DNA from: an uncultured Dehalococcoidia bacterium
GTDB lineage: Bacteria; Chloroflexota; Dehalococcoidia; Lucifugimonadales; UBA3495
Direction of reading: 5' to 3'
Length of the DNA stretch: 64,000 bases
Assembly (NCBI GenBank): GCA_951813535.1
Contig: OX638345.1
Location: 3,960,608 to 4,024,607 of the forward strand
Shown here one piece after another: positions 9,195 to 18,700 of this stretch; the first letter of the stretch is position 1; each line of letters begins with the position of its first letter. Position numbers and translations under genes: made by a program. The notes beneath the pieces are model-generated. The model saw nothing but the letters and a program-made list of their open reading frames with translations. It was not told the DNA's origin and did not search any database.

Positions 9195-9340
9195 CCGGCG
9201 AAACCATCAAGTTTGACATGATTTTAGTCGTCACATGGGACCGACGGCGCAGTCCGTGGCGGTTTGCCGGCAATATTAGAGCGTTTTGCGAGATCGAGCC
9301 GTGACCAGCGCTATCCGCCGCCCACACACTGAGAGGAAAA

Positions 9341-12300
9341 TTGGACATCCTGAGCCGCTTGGCCCTGAGCCGCAAGTCGGTGACCATCATGGTGATGGTT
9401 CTCTTCCTTGTCGCCGGTGTCTTTTCTTATGGCCAACTGCAACGGGAACTGTTCCCGGACATCAGTCTGGGCCTCATCCGCGTCATCACCTACGATCAGC
9501 AGAGCGACCCCATCACCGTGGCCGACGAGGTCACGGCCAAGGTGGAGGACGCCATCGCCGGTGTGCCGGACCTGGAGCGATACACGTCCACCTCCACCGG
9601 CAACGAGTCACTGGTGATAGCCAATTTCCCGTCCTCGGCCAACCTGGATGAAGCGGAGGACGAAATCCGCAGCCAGGTCAGCGGGCTCGCTCTGCCGGAC
9701 GGCGCCACCTCGCCCGCCGTGGTGCAGGTGACTTCCGATGCGTTCCCCGTCATGTGGCTCAGCGTGAGCGGCCAGCGGGACATTCCTGCCCTGCAGCGGG
9801 TCGTGGACGATGAGATCATCCCGCGCATGGAGGCCGTCTCGGGCGTTTACGATGTCGAAGTCGCCGGCGGCGTCGAAGAACGGGTCTCCGTCATTGTTGA
9901 CCCAGCCCGCCTGGATGAATACGGACTCACCATCCAGAGTGTGATCAACGCGGTGGGCGGAAACGCCATAGACCTCAACGCCGGCGAGCTCACCCGAGCC
10001 GGGCGTTCCGTGACGCTGCGCACCTATCACGGTTACAGCGACCTGGACGCCATTCGCGACGTGCCGGTCGGCGTTGTGCGCGGCGCTCCTGGCGGAGACA
10101 CGCGGCCCATACTGGTATCCGACGTCGCCGAGGTCGTGGTTGACACCCCCGACGCCAAAATCGTTTCCCGCACCAACGGCCAGGCCAGCCTGTCCCTGTC
10201 GGTCCAGCGAAATCCCGATGGAAACACCATCGCCCTCACCAAGGAACTCCTCGCCGTCATCGACGAACTCGTACTCCCGCCCGATGTCCACGTCGAGATT
10301 CTCTACAACGACGGCCCCGAACTGGAAGCAGAGTTGAACAGCGTAACCAAGCAGGGCGGTCAGGGGTTCGTCATCGCCATGCTGGCGATCTTCCTGTTCC
10401 TGATGCAGCTGCGCCCGTCGGTCCTGCGCGGCATCCTGAACTCCCTGCGGCCCACCCTCATAATTGCTCTCTCCATACCGCTGAGCCTGATGTCAACCAT
10501 TCTCATAATGGCGGTCATGGACTGGACGCTCAACTTCATGAGCCTGGCCGGTTTGGCCATCGCTGTGGGCCGCATCGCTGACGACAGCATCGTCGTACTG
10601 GAAAACACCTACCGCCACGTCAATGCCGGAGAACCGCGCGCCAGCGCCGCCCTGCGGGGCGCCCAGGAAGTCGGCGCGGCCATCGTCGGCTCCACCCTGA
10701 CCACCGTGGCCGTTTTCCTGCCGCTGGCGTTCATCCCCGGCACCGTGGGCCAGTTTTTCCTGCCCTTTGCCCAGACGGTCTGCGTTTCCCTCGTCGCCTC
10801 CACTTTCGTTGCCCTCACCGCGGTGCCGGCGCTGGGCTCCCTGCTGCTGCGCGAGGGTGATCTGGTGGCAGAAGACGCCGCCGAGGACACCTGGCTGCAG
10901 CGCGGCTACACCCCCGTCCTCCGCTGGACGCTGGGCCACCGCCTCATCACCGTGACCGGTTGCCTGGCCGCCGTGGCCGGCAGCCTCTATCTGGTGACAT
11001 TCCTGCCCGTCACGTTGTTCTCGGCCGGCGATGCCGCGGCACTCCGCATCGACGTCAGAATGGCGGAGAACACCGGCCCCGGCCGGATGTTTCAGGAGGT
11101 CCGCGGTATTGAGACCATCCTGGACGGCTACATTGAACGGGGCTACATCACCTCTTACCAGGTGACCATGGGCGCCGCCAGCGGGGGCTCGGCCGGCGGC
11201 TCCAGGGGAAGCGGCTACGACATCGCCGGCTTTTCTCTCGCACTAAGCGAAGACTTCCCGCAGAGCGCCGTCGCCGAGCTGCGCGCCGCCCTGCCCAACA
11301 ACGAAAACGTTGAGACCCAGCTATTCGTTGATTCCTCCGGCCCGCCCCAGGCCGGCCTGCAGGTGAACGTCACCGGCAGCGATTTTGAAGCTGTGAAAGG
11401 CGCCGCCCAGAACCTGCTGGCTCGCATCGAACCCATTGACGGCCTCGCCAACCTCAAGACCAACCTCGGCGACGCCAAGGAAGAACTCACCTTCGTCGTT
11501 GACCCCGCCGAAGCCGCCAACTACGGGCTCACCTCCCGCATGGTGGCCGGTCAGGTGCGCACCTGGGTCCACGGCATGGACGTGGCCGACGTCAACCTGG
11601 AGGGCGACGTCCATGAGGTGGTGATTCGGGGACGAAAAGCAAGCGTTGACGAAATCGCCGAGCTGCAGCGCCTTTCCATCGGTGGCCCCGCCGGCGTCGT
11701 CCGTCTCGGCGTTGTCAGCGAAGTCAAAACCACCATCGGCCCCTCGGTCGTTACCCGCTACAATGGCGACCGCTCGGTGCTCATCACCGGCACCTTTGAG
11801 GGCCAGGACGCTCAGGACATCGCCACCCGAGTGGACCGCATAATCCGGGAGACTCCCCTGCCCCCGGGCGTCAGCGTGGAGCAGGGCGGTCTGGCCAGCG
11901 ACATCGAGGAGCAGTTCGCCAGTGTCTATCTGGCAATGATCATCGGCGTTTCGATGGTCTATCTGGTCATGGTGGCCACCATGGGTTCCCTGCGCGACCC
12001 GCTTATCGTGGTCCTCAGCATGCCCCTGGCCATTGTCGGCGCGATGGTTGCCCTGACCGTCACCGGACGGGCCCTGAGCCTGCCCTCGATGATGGGGTTC
12101 CTGTTCCTCATCGGCATCGTCGTCACCAATGCTATCGTCCTCCTCACATTTGTCGCCCAGCTGCGGGAACAGGGCTACGGCGCGCTGGACGCCCTCGTTG
12201 AGGCTGGACGAACCCGCCTGAGGCCCATCCTGATGACCGCTTTCACCACCATCCTGGCCCTCTTCCCATTGGCCTTGAGCGGCTCCAGCGGACTGGTCGG

Positions 12301-12511
12301 CGCCGAACTGGCCACGGTAGTCATCGGCGGGCTGATCAGCTCCACCTTCCTCACCCTGGTCGCCGTCCCCGTGACCTACCTCCTCCTATACGAAACCATT
12401 CCCAACCTGCCGGGCCGGATCATCCGCTGGGTTACCCGCCATCGGGCTTCCCAACCAACCCCGGACGTCGACGAATCCCCTTCTGAACCGACCCCGGACG
12501 ACGGGCAGTGA
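9341..12511 (+). CDS. RND efflux permease (AcrB/HAE-like)
   Basis: 1056 residues from TTG 9341, with GAGAGG just upstream. It has the RND layout: TM1, a large porter loop, TM2-6, TM7, a second loop and TM8-12. The proton-relay aspartates of TM4 are D414/D415 in GRIADDSIVVLENTYRH. The TM10 lysine of AcrB (K940) aligns with threonine in IGIVVTNAIVLL, so relay chemistry may differ. It is a proton-driven exporter of drugs, lipids or metals. No adaptor (MFP) or outer-membrane channel gene is adjacent, which fits RND pumps of Chloroflexota. The downstream 37-residue membrane protein may be a partner. Confidence 0.93.
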   Translation: MDILSRLALSRKSVTIMVMVLFLVAGVFSYGQLQRELFPDISLGLIRVITYDQQSDPITVADEVTAKVEDAIAGVPDLERYTSTSTGNESLVIANFPSSANLDEAEDEIRSQVSGLALPDGATSPAVVQVTSDAFPVMWLSVSGQRDIPALQRVVDDEIIPRMEAVSGVYDVEVAGGVEERVSVIVDPARLDEYGLTIQSVINAVGGNAIDLNAGELTRAGRSVTLRTYHGYSDLDAIRDVPVGVVRGAPGGDTRPILVSDVAEVVVDTPDAKIVSRTNGQASLSLSVQRNPDGNTIALTKELLAVIDELVLPPDVHVEILYNDGPELEAELNSVTKQGGQGFVIAMLAIFLFLMQLRPSVLRGILNSLRPTLIIALSIPLSLMSTILIMAVMDWTLNFMSLAGLAIAVGRIADDSIVVLENTYRHVNAGEPRASAALRGAQEVGAAIVGSTLTTVAVFLPLAFIPGTVGQFFLPFAQTVCVSLVASTFVALTAVPALGSLLLREGDLVAEDAAEDTWLQRGYTPVLRWTLGHRLITVTGCLAAVAGSLYLVTFLPVTLFSAGDAAALRIDVRMAENTGPGRMFQEVRGIETILDGYIERGYITSYQVTMGAASGGSAGGSRGSGYDIAGFSLALSEDFPQSAVAELRAALPNNENVETQLFVDSSGPPQAGLQVNVTGSDFEAVKGAAQNLLARIEPIDGLANLKTNLGDAKEELTFVVDPAEAANYGLTSRMVAGQVRTWVHGMDVADVNLEGDVHEVVIRGRKASVDEIAELQRLSIGGPAGVVRLGVVSEVKTTIGPSVVTRYNGDRSVLITGTFEGQDAQDIATRVDRIIRETPLPPGVSVEQGGLASDIEEQFASVYLAMIIGVSMVYLVMVATMGSLRDPLIVVLSMPLAIVGAMVALTVTGRALSLPSMMGFLFLIGIVVTNAIVLLTFVAQLREQGYGALDALVEAGRTRLRPILMTAFTTILALFPLALSGSSGLVGAELATVVIGGLISSTFLTLVAVPVTYLLLYETIPNLPGRIIRWVTRHRASQPTPDVDESPSEPTPDDGQ

Positions 12512-12602
12512 AATCCGACGAAGCAACACAGAGGCTTTTTATGATGGTTCTCAGGGATGTCTTGCGACTAGCTTTGCGAGCAGTTTGCCAGGAGGCCAGC
12601 CT

Positions 12603-12716
12603 ATGAAGAAGCATTGGCGTAAAGCGCTGGTAATAGTTGCTGTATTGGTCGGAATTTGGGGCCTGCTCATGTGGTTTGCCAATTCCTGGTCTCTCGGCGG
12701 AGGCTTCGGTTTTTAG
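12603..12716 (+). CDS. 37-residue single-TM microprotein
   Basis: ATG 12603 has a perfect AGGAGG 7 nt upstream. The product is a basic start (MKKHWRKA), one hydrophobic helix (LVIVAVLVGIWGLLMWFA) and a glycine-rich tail (WSLGGGFGF). It lies 91 bp after the RND gene on the same strand. A 21-codon frame (12541-12606) overlaps its start as ATGA, so translation may be coupled. Small membrane proteins next to RND pumps (such as AcrZ in E. coli) modulate them. That role here is inference from position only. Confidence 0.6.
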   Translation: MKKHWRKALVIVAVLVGIWGLLMWFANSWSLGGGFGF

Positions 12717-12960
12717 ACCTACGCTGACCGAGAGACAGGCCCGCTACCTCTGGCCGGACACGCCTTCCTGATTGCCCGTCGCCAAGCGACAGGATGCCGA
12801 GCAGCGTCGCCGTCATCACGGCCTCGAACCGCGACTTCGCGTTCAGCTTCCGCCGCAGGTTGGCGACGTGGGAACGCACGGTGTGGAGCGTGACCTCCAG
12901 CTCAGCGGCGATGTAGTCGTTCTCCCAACCCAGAGCCACCCAGACGGCCGGTGCAGGCGT
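12667..12960 (-). pseudogene. LuxR-type HTH fragment
   Basis: On the reverse strand, after a TAA near 12961, the frame reads VWVALGWENDYIAAELE, then VTLHTVRSHVANLRRKLNAK. This is the second half of a LuxR/NarL helix-turn-helix with the recognition helix intact. A non-conserved tail follows. The receiver domain and the start of the HTH are missing. It is a 5'-truncated regulator of a different subgroup from the 2763 gene. Confidence 0.65.
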
Positions 12961-13088
12961 TTAGGTGTACACACGGTAGCTACTTTCCGAGTCTGCACAC
13001 AGACCCAGCAGCGGCCGATAAATCACGAACCGGGGCCCCTGCTGCTGTTCACTAAAACGCGAACCCAGTTCCCCGACAATTCTCCGGT

Positions 13089-14705
13089 TCAGTGCGTCGC
13101 CACCTTCTGTCCAGGGTCGGCCGGAACAACCGGATGTCCGAGATCTGCAGTGTTGCCGGCGCTGTCGTAAACGCCCGCTCCCTCCGCCCTGAGACTATTG
13201 GCGGAGATGCCGACCCCGTCAATGTCGGTGTCGCCGTCCTGCACCACGTAGTGGAAGACCGACGAGTAACCGTACGTCAGGCTAGGCGGCGCTTCGGCCG
13301 TCGCCTGGCGAGCCACCCCACCGATGTCGAGATTGAGGTGCAGCGCTCCCTTGTGCGCCACCCTCTCGTCAAACGTAACCTCCACGGCGATGCTCTCACG
13401 GTCAGCATAGGCATCGCCATTGGCCGGCCGAGACGTGAACCTGATTGACGACACACTCGGCGAGCTCGAGTCAACCTTGTGCTCCGCCTGGTGGCCAGTA
13501 CCCAGGTAGTATGGGTTGCGCTCCACGTCTGTGCCCTTGGCCTTGATGGCGCCACCACCCGCGAAGCCGCTCTCTTCGGTGCCCAGCACGATCCCCACAC
13601 CCTCGGCGTCCATGTCGCCAGGACGCACGGTGTAGCCGAAGATGAGCGTGTCCGTCCCAGAACCACGAAGGTAGCCGGCCTCTCTGATCACGCCATCCCA
13701 GTTGTAGTCCACGACACCCAGATGAAGCTCCACCGACACGTCGCCATCCACGACAACGTCCGTGTCGAACCTCATCAAGACCTCGATGACCTCGTTGGCG
13801 CGGTACGCGGTCCACCCATCCGAAGGTGAGGAGATTATCTGTGTCTCCTGCACATAGGGCCGCCCGTCAACCTTCTGCTTCCAGCCACCGGTCACGCCTT
13901 CGTGACCATACTCGACCGGCACGTCGGTTCCCTCGGCAAAGATGTCGCCGCCGAAGCCGTAGGCGGGGCTACGGTCATCGCCCGTGGCGGCAGCGGCCAC
14001 CCTGAACCCGTCGCCGTCAAAATCTTCAGGCTGCACCCGGTAGCGGAAGATCAGGGACCTAGTCCCGGAGCCAGCCTCGTAGCTGGCGCCGCGCCAGACG
14101 CTGTCGTCCTCGTCGCCGAGGTACAGGGCGAGATTCGCGTCGGCGCCAGCATCGACCTTCTGGTCGAAGTCCACCGCAATGTCGATGGCGTCGCCGTTGT
14201 GGTAGGCATACTGGTCGACGGGACTCGAAGCGATGCTCACATGGACGATCTCCGGCGCGTCGTCGTCTTCAATCGTCACGACGCAGTGATGCCACACGTC
14301 GTCGTCCCAGAAGCCGATGGCAAAGGTCTCATCGTGCTCCGGCAGCGTGTCCTCCTTGGTGACGATGGGAGCGCGCAACGTACTCTCACCGCCGCTGGAC
14401 TGCACCTTGTAGCCGTGGTACTCCACGTAGTCGTCGCCATCGGCGGTGTGGTACCGATTATCGGTGAAGAAGAACGCCGACTTGATTTTGTGACCGGAAC
14501 GGCGCACTCCGATTGAACCGGTGTTCCCCTCCTCGATGGGGTCGGGACAAACCGCGTACACACCGCCGTGGTCAGCATGAGCCTCACTGGGCATGCCCAA
14601 CGCGACGGCCACGACGGCAAGCGTCACGAATGCAGCCAAGGCAGCGAGTGGGAAGGTGTTCGTAATGCCGAACCATCGTCGAATACCCCGTCTCTTCGTC
14701 TCCAT
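13089..14705 (-). CDS. Secreted Calx-beta-type protein with three beta repeats
   Basis: 538 residues from ATG 14705 (GGGGG about 6 nt upstream). Residues about 14-38 are a signal peptide (FPLAALAAFVTLAVVAVALG, then SEAHA). Residues about 40-135 form a Calx-beta-like domain ending CVVTIEDDDAPEI. Three ~110-residue beta-sandwich repeats follow, each with a strand like IASSP..., an acidic DFDGDGF or DMDAEGVGI calcium-like segment, and RGSGTDTLIFGY or its variant. Two larger proteins here (23600-26647, 32727-34625) share this architecture. It is probably a surface or secreted adhesion/matrix protein. It has no C-terminal anchor or sorting motif. Confidence 0.72.
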   Translation of the reverse strand: METKRRGIRRWFGITNTFPLAALAAFVTLAVVAVALGMPSEAHADHGGVYAVCPDPIEEGNTGSIGVRRSGHKIKSAFFFTDNRYHTADGDDYVEYHGYKVQSSGGESTLRAPIVTKEDTLPEHDETFAIGFWDDDVWHHCVVTIEDDDAPEIVHVSIASSPVDQYAYHNGDAIDIAVDFDQKVDAGADANLALYLGDEDDSVWRGASYEAGSGTRSLIFRYRVQPEDFDGDGFRVAAAATGDDRSPAYGFGGDIFAEGTDVPVEYGHEGVTGGWKQKVDGRPYVQETQIISSPSDGWTAYRANEVIEVLMRFDTDVVVDGDVSVELHLGVVDYNWDGVIREAGYLRGSGTDTLIFGYTVRPGDMDAEGVGIVLGTEESGFAGGGAIKAKGTDVERNPYYLGTGHQAEHKVDSSSPSVSSIRFTSRPANGDAYADRESIAVEVTFDERVAHKGALHLNLDIGGVARQATAEAPPSLTYGYSSVFHYVVQDGDTDIDGVGISANSLRAEGAGVYDSAGNTADLGHPVVPADPGQKVATH

Positions 14706-14797
14706 ATCGGGCCCCCTGTCCAAGTAAGTTATGCTCTTAATTACGTCGACGGGTACGCCTCGGATTGACGGAGCACAGGACTGCAGGCGGATCTGTG

Positions 14798-15066
14798 CGT
14801 GCGAGTTACTACGTTGACCGCCGGATCAACAGCCACGATCCCAGCGGCTCCAACAGGTTCAGCATCCAGCCGGACTTCAGTGCCATCTACAGCGCCGTGC
14901 GCCACCACGCGACCGGCTGGTACTCAACAGGCATAACGCCCTCGTCACCGACGTGAAGACCCGCCAGGAACGTCCCTGGCACCGTTACCAGCTCATGATC
15001 TACCAGTACGCCCTGCCGCGGGCACTGCCCGAGCACTACGACGCGCGCATCGCCGGCACGGTCTCA
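14798..15066 (+). pseudogene. PD-(D/E)XK nuclease relic
   Basis: Coding-like sequence in two frames: SYYVDRRINSHDP, then SIQPDFSAIYSAVRHH in one frame, and [32 protein letters not shown] in the next. The D...DVKT pattern followed by a [11 protein letters not shown] helix matches the catalytic core of Cas4/RecB-like PD-(D/E)XK nucleases. One frameshift near 14925-14938 and missing ends make it a pseudogene. The original protein may have been a DNA repair or defence nuclease. Confidence 0.55.
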
Positions 15067-15081
15067 ACTACGCACACGGCG

Positions 15082-15223
15082 AGAACCTACAGCTCATGCG
15101 ACGCGGCTCAGGCAGCAGGAGAATCCCGTGCAGGGCAGCAAGGGCGGCGGCAGGGGCTTCCCGAAGTGGATGGTTCCCAGCGCCCGAGATGGCGACGGCG
15201 ACGGCGTGGTTTGCGAAAGGTAA
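15082..15223 (+). pseudogene. Excalibur calcium-binding domain relic
   Basis: [14 protein letters not shown] in one frame continues after a one-base shift as [20 protein letters not shown], then [11 protein letters not shown] and a stop at 15221. The paired cysteines and the DxDxDG loop before VCE define the Excalibur domain, found at the C-terminus of secreted nucleases and surface proteins. The upstream partner is lost. It lies immediately after the PD-(D/E)XK relic but need not belong to it. Confidence 0.6.
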
Positions 15224-15252
15224 ACACCTCACTCACGTTGGGCTACGATGAA

Positions 15253-15278
15253 GAAGTGCCGCATTTCTGCGGCACTTC
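15253..15278. terminator. 10-bp perfect hairpin
   Basis: GAAGTGCCGC, loop ATTTCT, GCGGCACTTC. It lies just downstream of the Excalibur relic. There is no T-run, so it may be a Rho-independent-like stop of low strength or another structural element. Confidence 0.45.
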
Positions 15279-15375
15279 CGAACGACAGGACGCCGGTCAG
15301 CATTACTCATCCGCGCGAAGCCTGGGGTCACCGTGGGCCCAAGGCCGCAACACCACTGTGTAGTGCCAATTTAGG

Positions 15376-15702
15376 TCACGACGACATGTTGTCGAAGAAC
15401 CGGCCCGCGGGATCGACCATCACGTAGCTGCCGGTCATCAGGTCGTTGTTCTCCGGCACCACGGTGATTCCCAGCTCTTCCACGCGCCGGTTGCGAGCAA
15501 CACAGCGATTGAATTGCTCTGATGTGATGGCCAGTTCCGGGACTGAGCCATCGTTCTGAGCGCCCACGGGCAGCACCTGGAGCAATTTCCAGCGTTCTGA
15601 GTGTGCCATCTCAATGAATTCGGTTTCTCTGATGGCCTTGAGCTGATGCAGAAGCGAAGCGGCTTCCTTGGTAAGAATCCCCGCATTATTTGCCCCACCC
15701 AT
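15376..15702 (-). pseudogene. C-terminal fragment of a prokaryotic viperin-like protein
   Basis: The reverse-strand frame reads TEFIEMAHSERWKLLQVLPV, then a GAQNDG stretch, ITSEQFNRCVARNRR, then GITVVPENNDLMTGSYVMVD and PAGRFFDN. This matches the C-terminal part of viperins, including the RWKxxQ block, the V-P-E-x-N-x-x-M-x-x-SY segment and D-x-x-x-RF. Viperins are radical SAM enzymes making ddh-nucleotides that terminate viral RNA. The N-terminal ~200 residues with the CxxxCxxC cluster and the last ~40 residues are missing, so it is dead. It lies 20 bp beyond the 3' end of the 1752-residue gene. Confidence 0.72.
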
Positions 15703-15724
15703 CCGCGTTGGGTCGCTGGGTGCC

Positions 15725-18700
15725 CTACTCAGACATTGACAACTTATAGTTGCCGGTCAAATTTTCTAGAGACGTCACTACTATGAAATAGGTTCCGTCC
15801 CGTCCAGGTGTATAGGTGGCCACGGAGGTCTGCTCGCCTGAGTTCAACTCGCCAGTCTCGACCTTCTTGCCGCTGCCGTCGAATATCAGGACCTTTAAGT
15901 ACGCTAGCGGCCGTGCGCCATCCCCTCCAGATGCCTCAATTGTATAGGTCGTTCCGCCTGTGAGGTTGGTCCTGAACCAGTCGGTGTCGCCTCTGTAGTC
16001 TATTCTGGCGTCCTTGTTTTCTCCAGAGGCGATTGAGTCGTGGGTGCTGGTGTTGTCGGGTTGGCAATCATCCTCCACCTCCATTACCAAGAGGTCGTAT
16101 GAGCCAGTGTCGTCCTCGTAGGCACTCACTGAAATGTAGTAAACGGCCTCGGACTTGGCATAGTAGTGAATCCGGGCTTGACGCTCACGCACAGACGGGA
16201 CCGCCAGTGTGCCCTGGATGTAGTCCACGGTGCCATCGTCAATGTACAACCACAAGAGCGGCTCCGATAGAGTCCGTAAATTGCCGGTGGTCTTGCTCTT
16301 CACCACAATGCGGTACATCTGGTCCGCTTCCAGGATGACCTTGATCCAGTCGACGTCGCCGGGTTCTCCGATTGCGCCCCGGAAGTGGTACCTGCCTCTC
16401 TTACCTGAGCTCTTGGACGAGAGGAGCACCTCCGCGGCGGCGCTTGTAGTTGAATCGGCCGTGGCTTCGTCCTCGTAGCTAAAGCTCAGTCGATAGTCTC
16501 CGGTTGCGCCGGTATCGCCGCCCACCACGATGTAATAGGTGGCTTTGGTGGCCTTGCCCTGCCCCTCGGGTTTGGGTTCGTGATAGACCTCCGAGGAGTT
16601 CGTGCCTCGACCACCAGGGAAGTCTGCCTTTTCTCCAACCGGGATGGCGGTCCCGCGAACCCGCTTGAACAGCCCCATCAGCTTGGGGCCTTTGAGAGTC
16701 CCGTCGCCGTTGTTGGTACCTTCCAGTTCGAACCGGTAGAGTTCGTCTGTTACAAGGTCCACCGCCAATACGTCAAATAGCTCTCCCTTGACGATGTCGC
16801 CAGTTGCAGAGCCGCCGACTTGTACTTTCGGTGCGGAGTCGGCGTTCACCCGGGAGATGACCAATGTGTGTTCCCGCGTGTCGCCATTCTGGGCGGTGAC
16901 CGTTATGGTCATCTTGGCGGCCAGGTGGGGAATCGCCAGCTGATGCCCGTCAGCGACCGCGTCGTTATCGTCGCCACCAAGGCTTGCCGAGGACTCTAGC
17001 TGTGCGGCGGTCGCGGAGACCGTTACCTCGGTGGTTGTGCTATCCACGGTGGCATACCAGCCGCCGTCCAGTGTAGAACCGACCGCTTCCTCGCCGTCAA
17101 CGAGGACCTTGCGCAGGTCGGCGCTGTCTGAGACAGGCATGTTGTAGGAGTACACCTTCTTGGCCACTGTGTCGGACACCCACATGGTCTCACCGTCGGA
17201 CCAGATCCCGCGGGCGCCGCCCAGATCGCCATTCCGGATTGTGATGAAGTCTTTTTCGGGGTCGGGCTCCCCGGTGAAAGCGTTCAGGGCTCGCAACCTG
17301 TCGTTGGCGCTATCCACCACCCAGATGGTCGCGCCATCAGACCAGACTCCAAGGCCATTGATCCCATCGGTTCCATGTAGAGCGTCAAAGTCTTCGTCCT
17401 CGGCTCGTGTCCCAGTGCTGAGGTCGTAGGCAACCAGCTCGCCGTTTCTCTGCGAAAGCCATGCCGTATCGCCGTCCGACCAGACACCGTAGTAGGTGGA
17501 CAACTCCCCTTCTGACAGGTTGAGGTCTTTGCTCCCGTCCCGGTCGCCGGTCTCGGTGTCATATGCGTAGAGCTTTCCGTCGTGTACGTCGTGCACCAGC
17601 ATGGTCGTGCCGTAAACCCACATACCTCCCGGCGAATCCTGCGCTGGGTCAAGAGTGATGTCCAGGTCCGGTTTGTGTGCCTTTGTTCTGATATCGTAGG
17701 AGTACAGCTTCAGGTCAACTTCGTCGGCCACCCACATGGTGGAGCCGTCAGACGCAAGGCCGCCGGGGGATCGATCCCCGGTCATTGTCCGAGTGTCAAA
17801 GTCGTCATAGGCTTTCCAGCCGAAGGGGTCAGGGTCCCCCCTGTTCATGCTTACCGTGTAGTTCTCCGTGGTGACCCCGTCCTGGGCCGTTACGGTTATG
17901 GTGACGATGTTGGCGCCGGTCTCCAGGTCCACCTGATACCCACCCAGGTTGGGAACTGCGTCTTCGGGGCTGTATGAAACGGATGCAAAAGCCTGCCTTG
18001 GGTATGCCTGCACTGAAGCCTGGCTGACCTTGCCGCCTAAGCCCAGTGAATAGCTGTGCCTATCCGGCTCAAAACCGAGCAGTATCCGGCCACCAGCGAT
18101 TAGGGAGCCCAGTTCCGCATTGCTGGAAGCACGCATGTTATAGGAGTAGATTTTGCCGTCCTCGCTGTCCGTCACCCACATGGTCTCGCCATCGGACCAG
18201 ATGTCGCCCGGGCTTGTGTTGCCGGCTGCGTTCAGCCTCTGAAAGTCGTACCCCTGGTTGACCTCTGATTCCGGGGAGTCGTAGGCAGAGATGACATTTT
18301 TGCTTGGGTTCACCACCCACATGGTCACGCCGTCGGACCAGATGCCCGCGGTGTGGTCCTGTCCCGACGGCTCAAAGCCGATGTAATCGAGCGCGGGAAC
18401 CCTGTTGCCGGAATCAAAGTCGTAGGCTTCCAACTTAGCGTATCTTGAATTCATCAAAGTTACGTTGCCATTGGAAAGCCAGATGGTTTCCCCGTTGGAC
18501 CAGACGCCGTAGTAGTCACCTTCATCGTCGCCAAATACTCCGAAATCTCTTGCCTGGTCCCTGGCCCCGGTCCCCAGATTGTAGGCGTAAAGCTTCCTGT
18601 CCGCGCTGTCCAGGACCCACATAGTCGCGTCGTCCGACCAGATACCCTTCGCATCGCCGTTTTCTGCGTCTAGGCCAATGTCCCGGTCGGATTCACGTTC

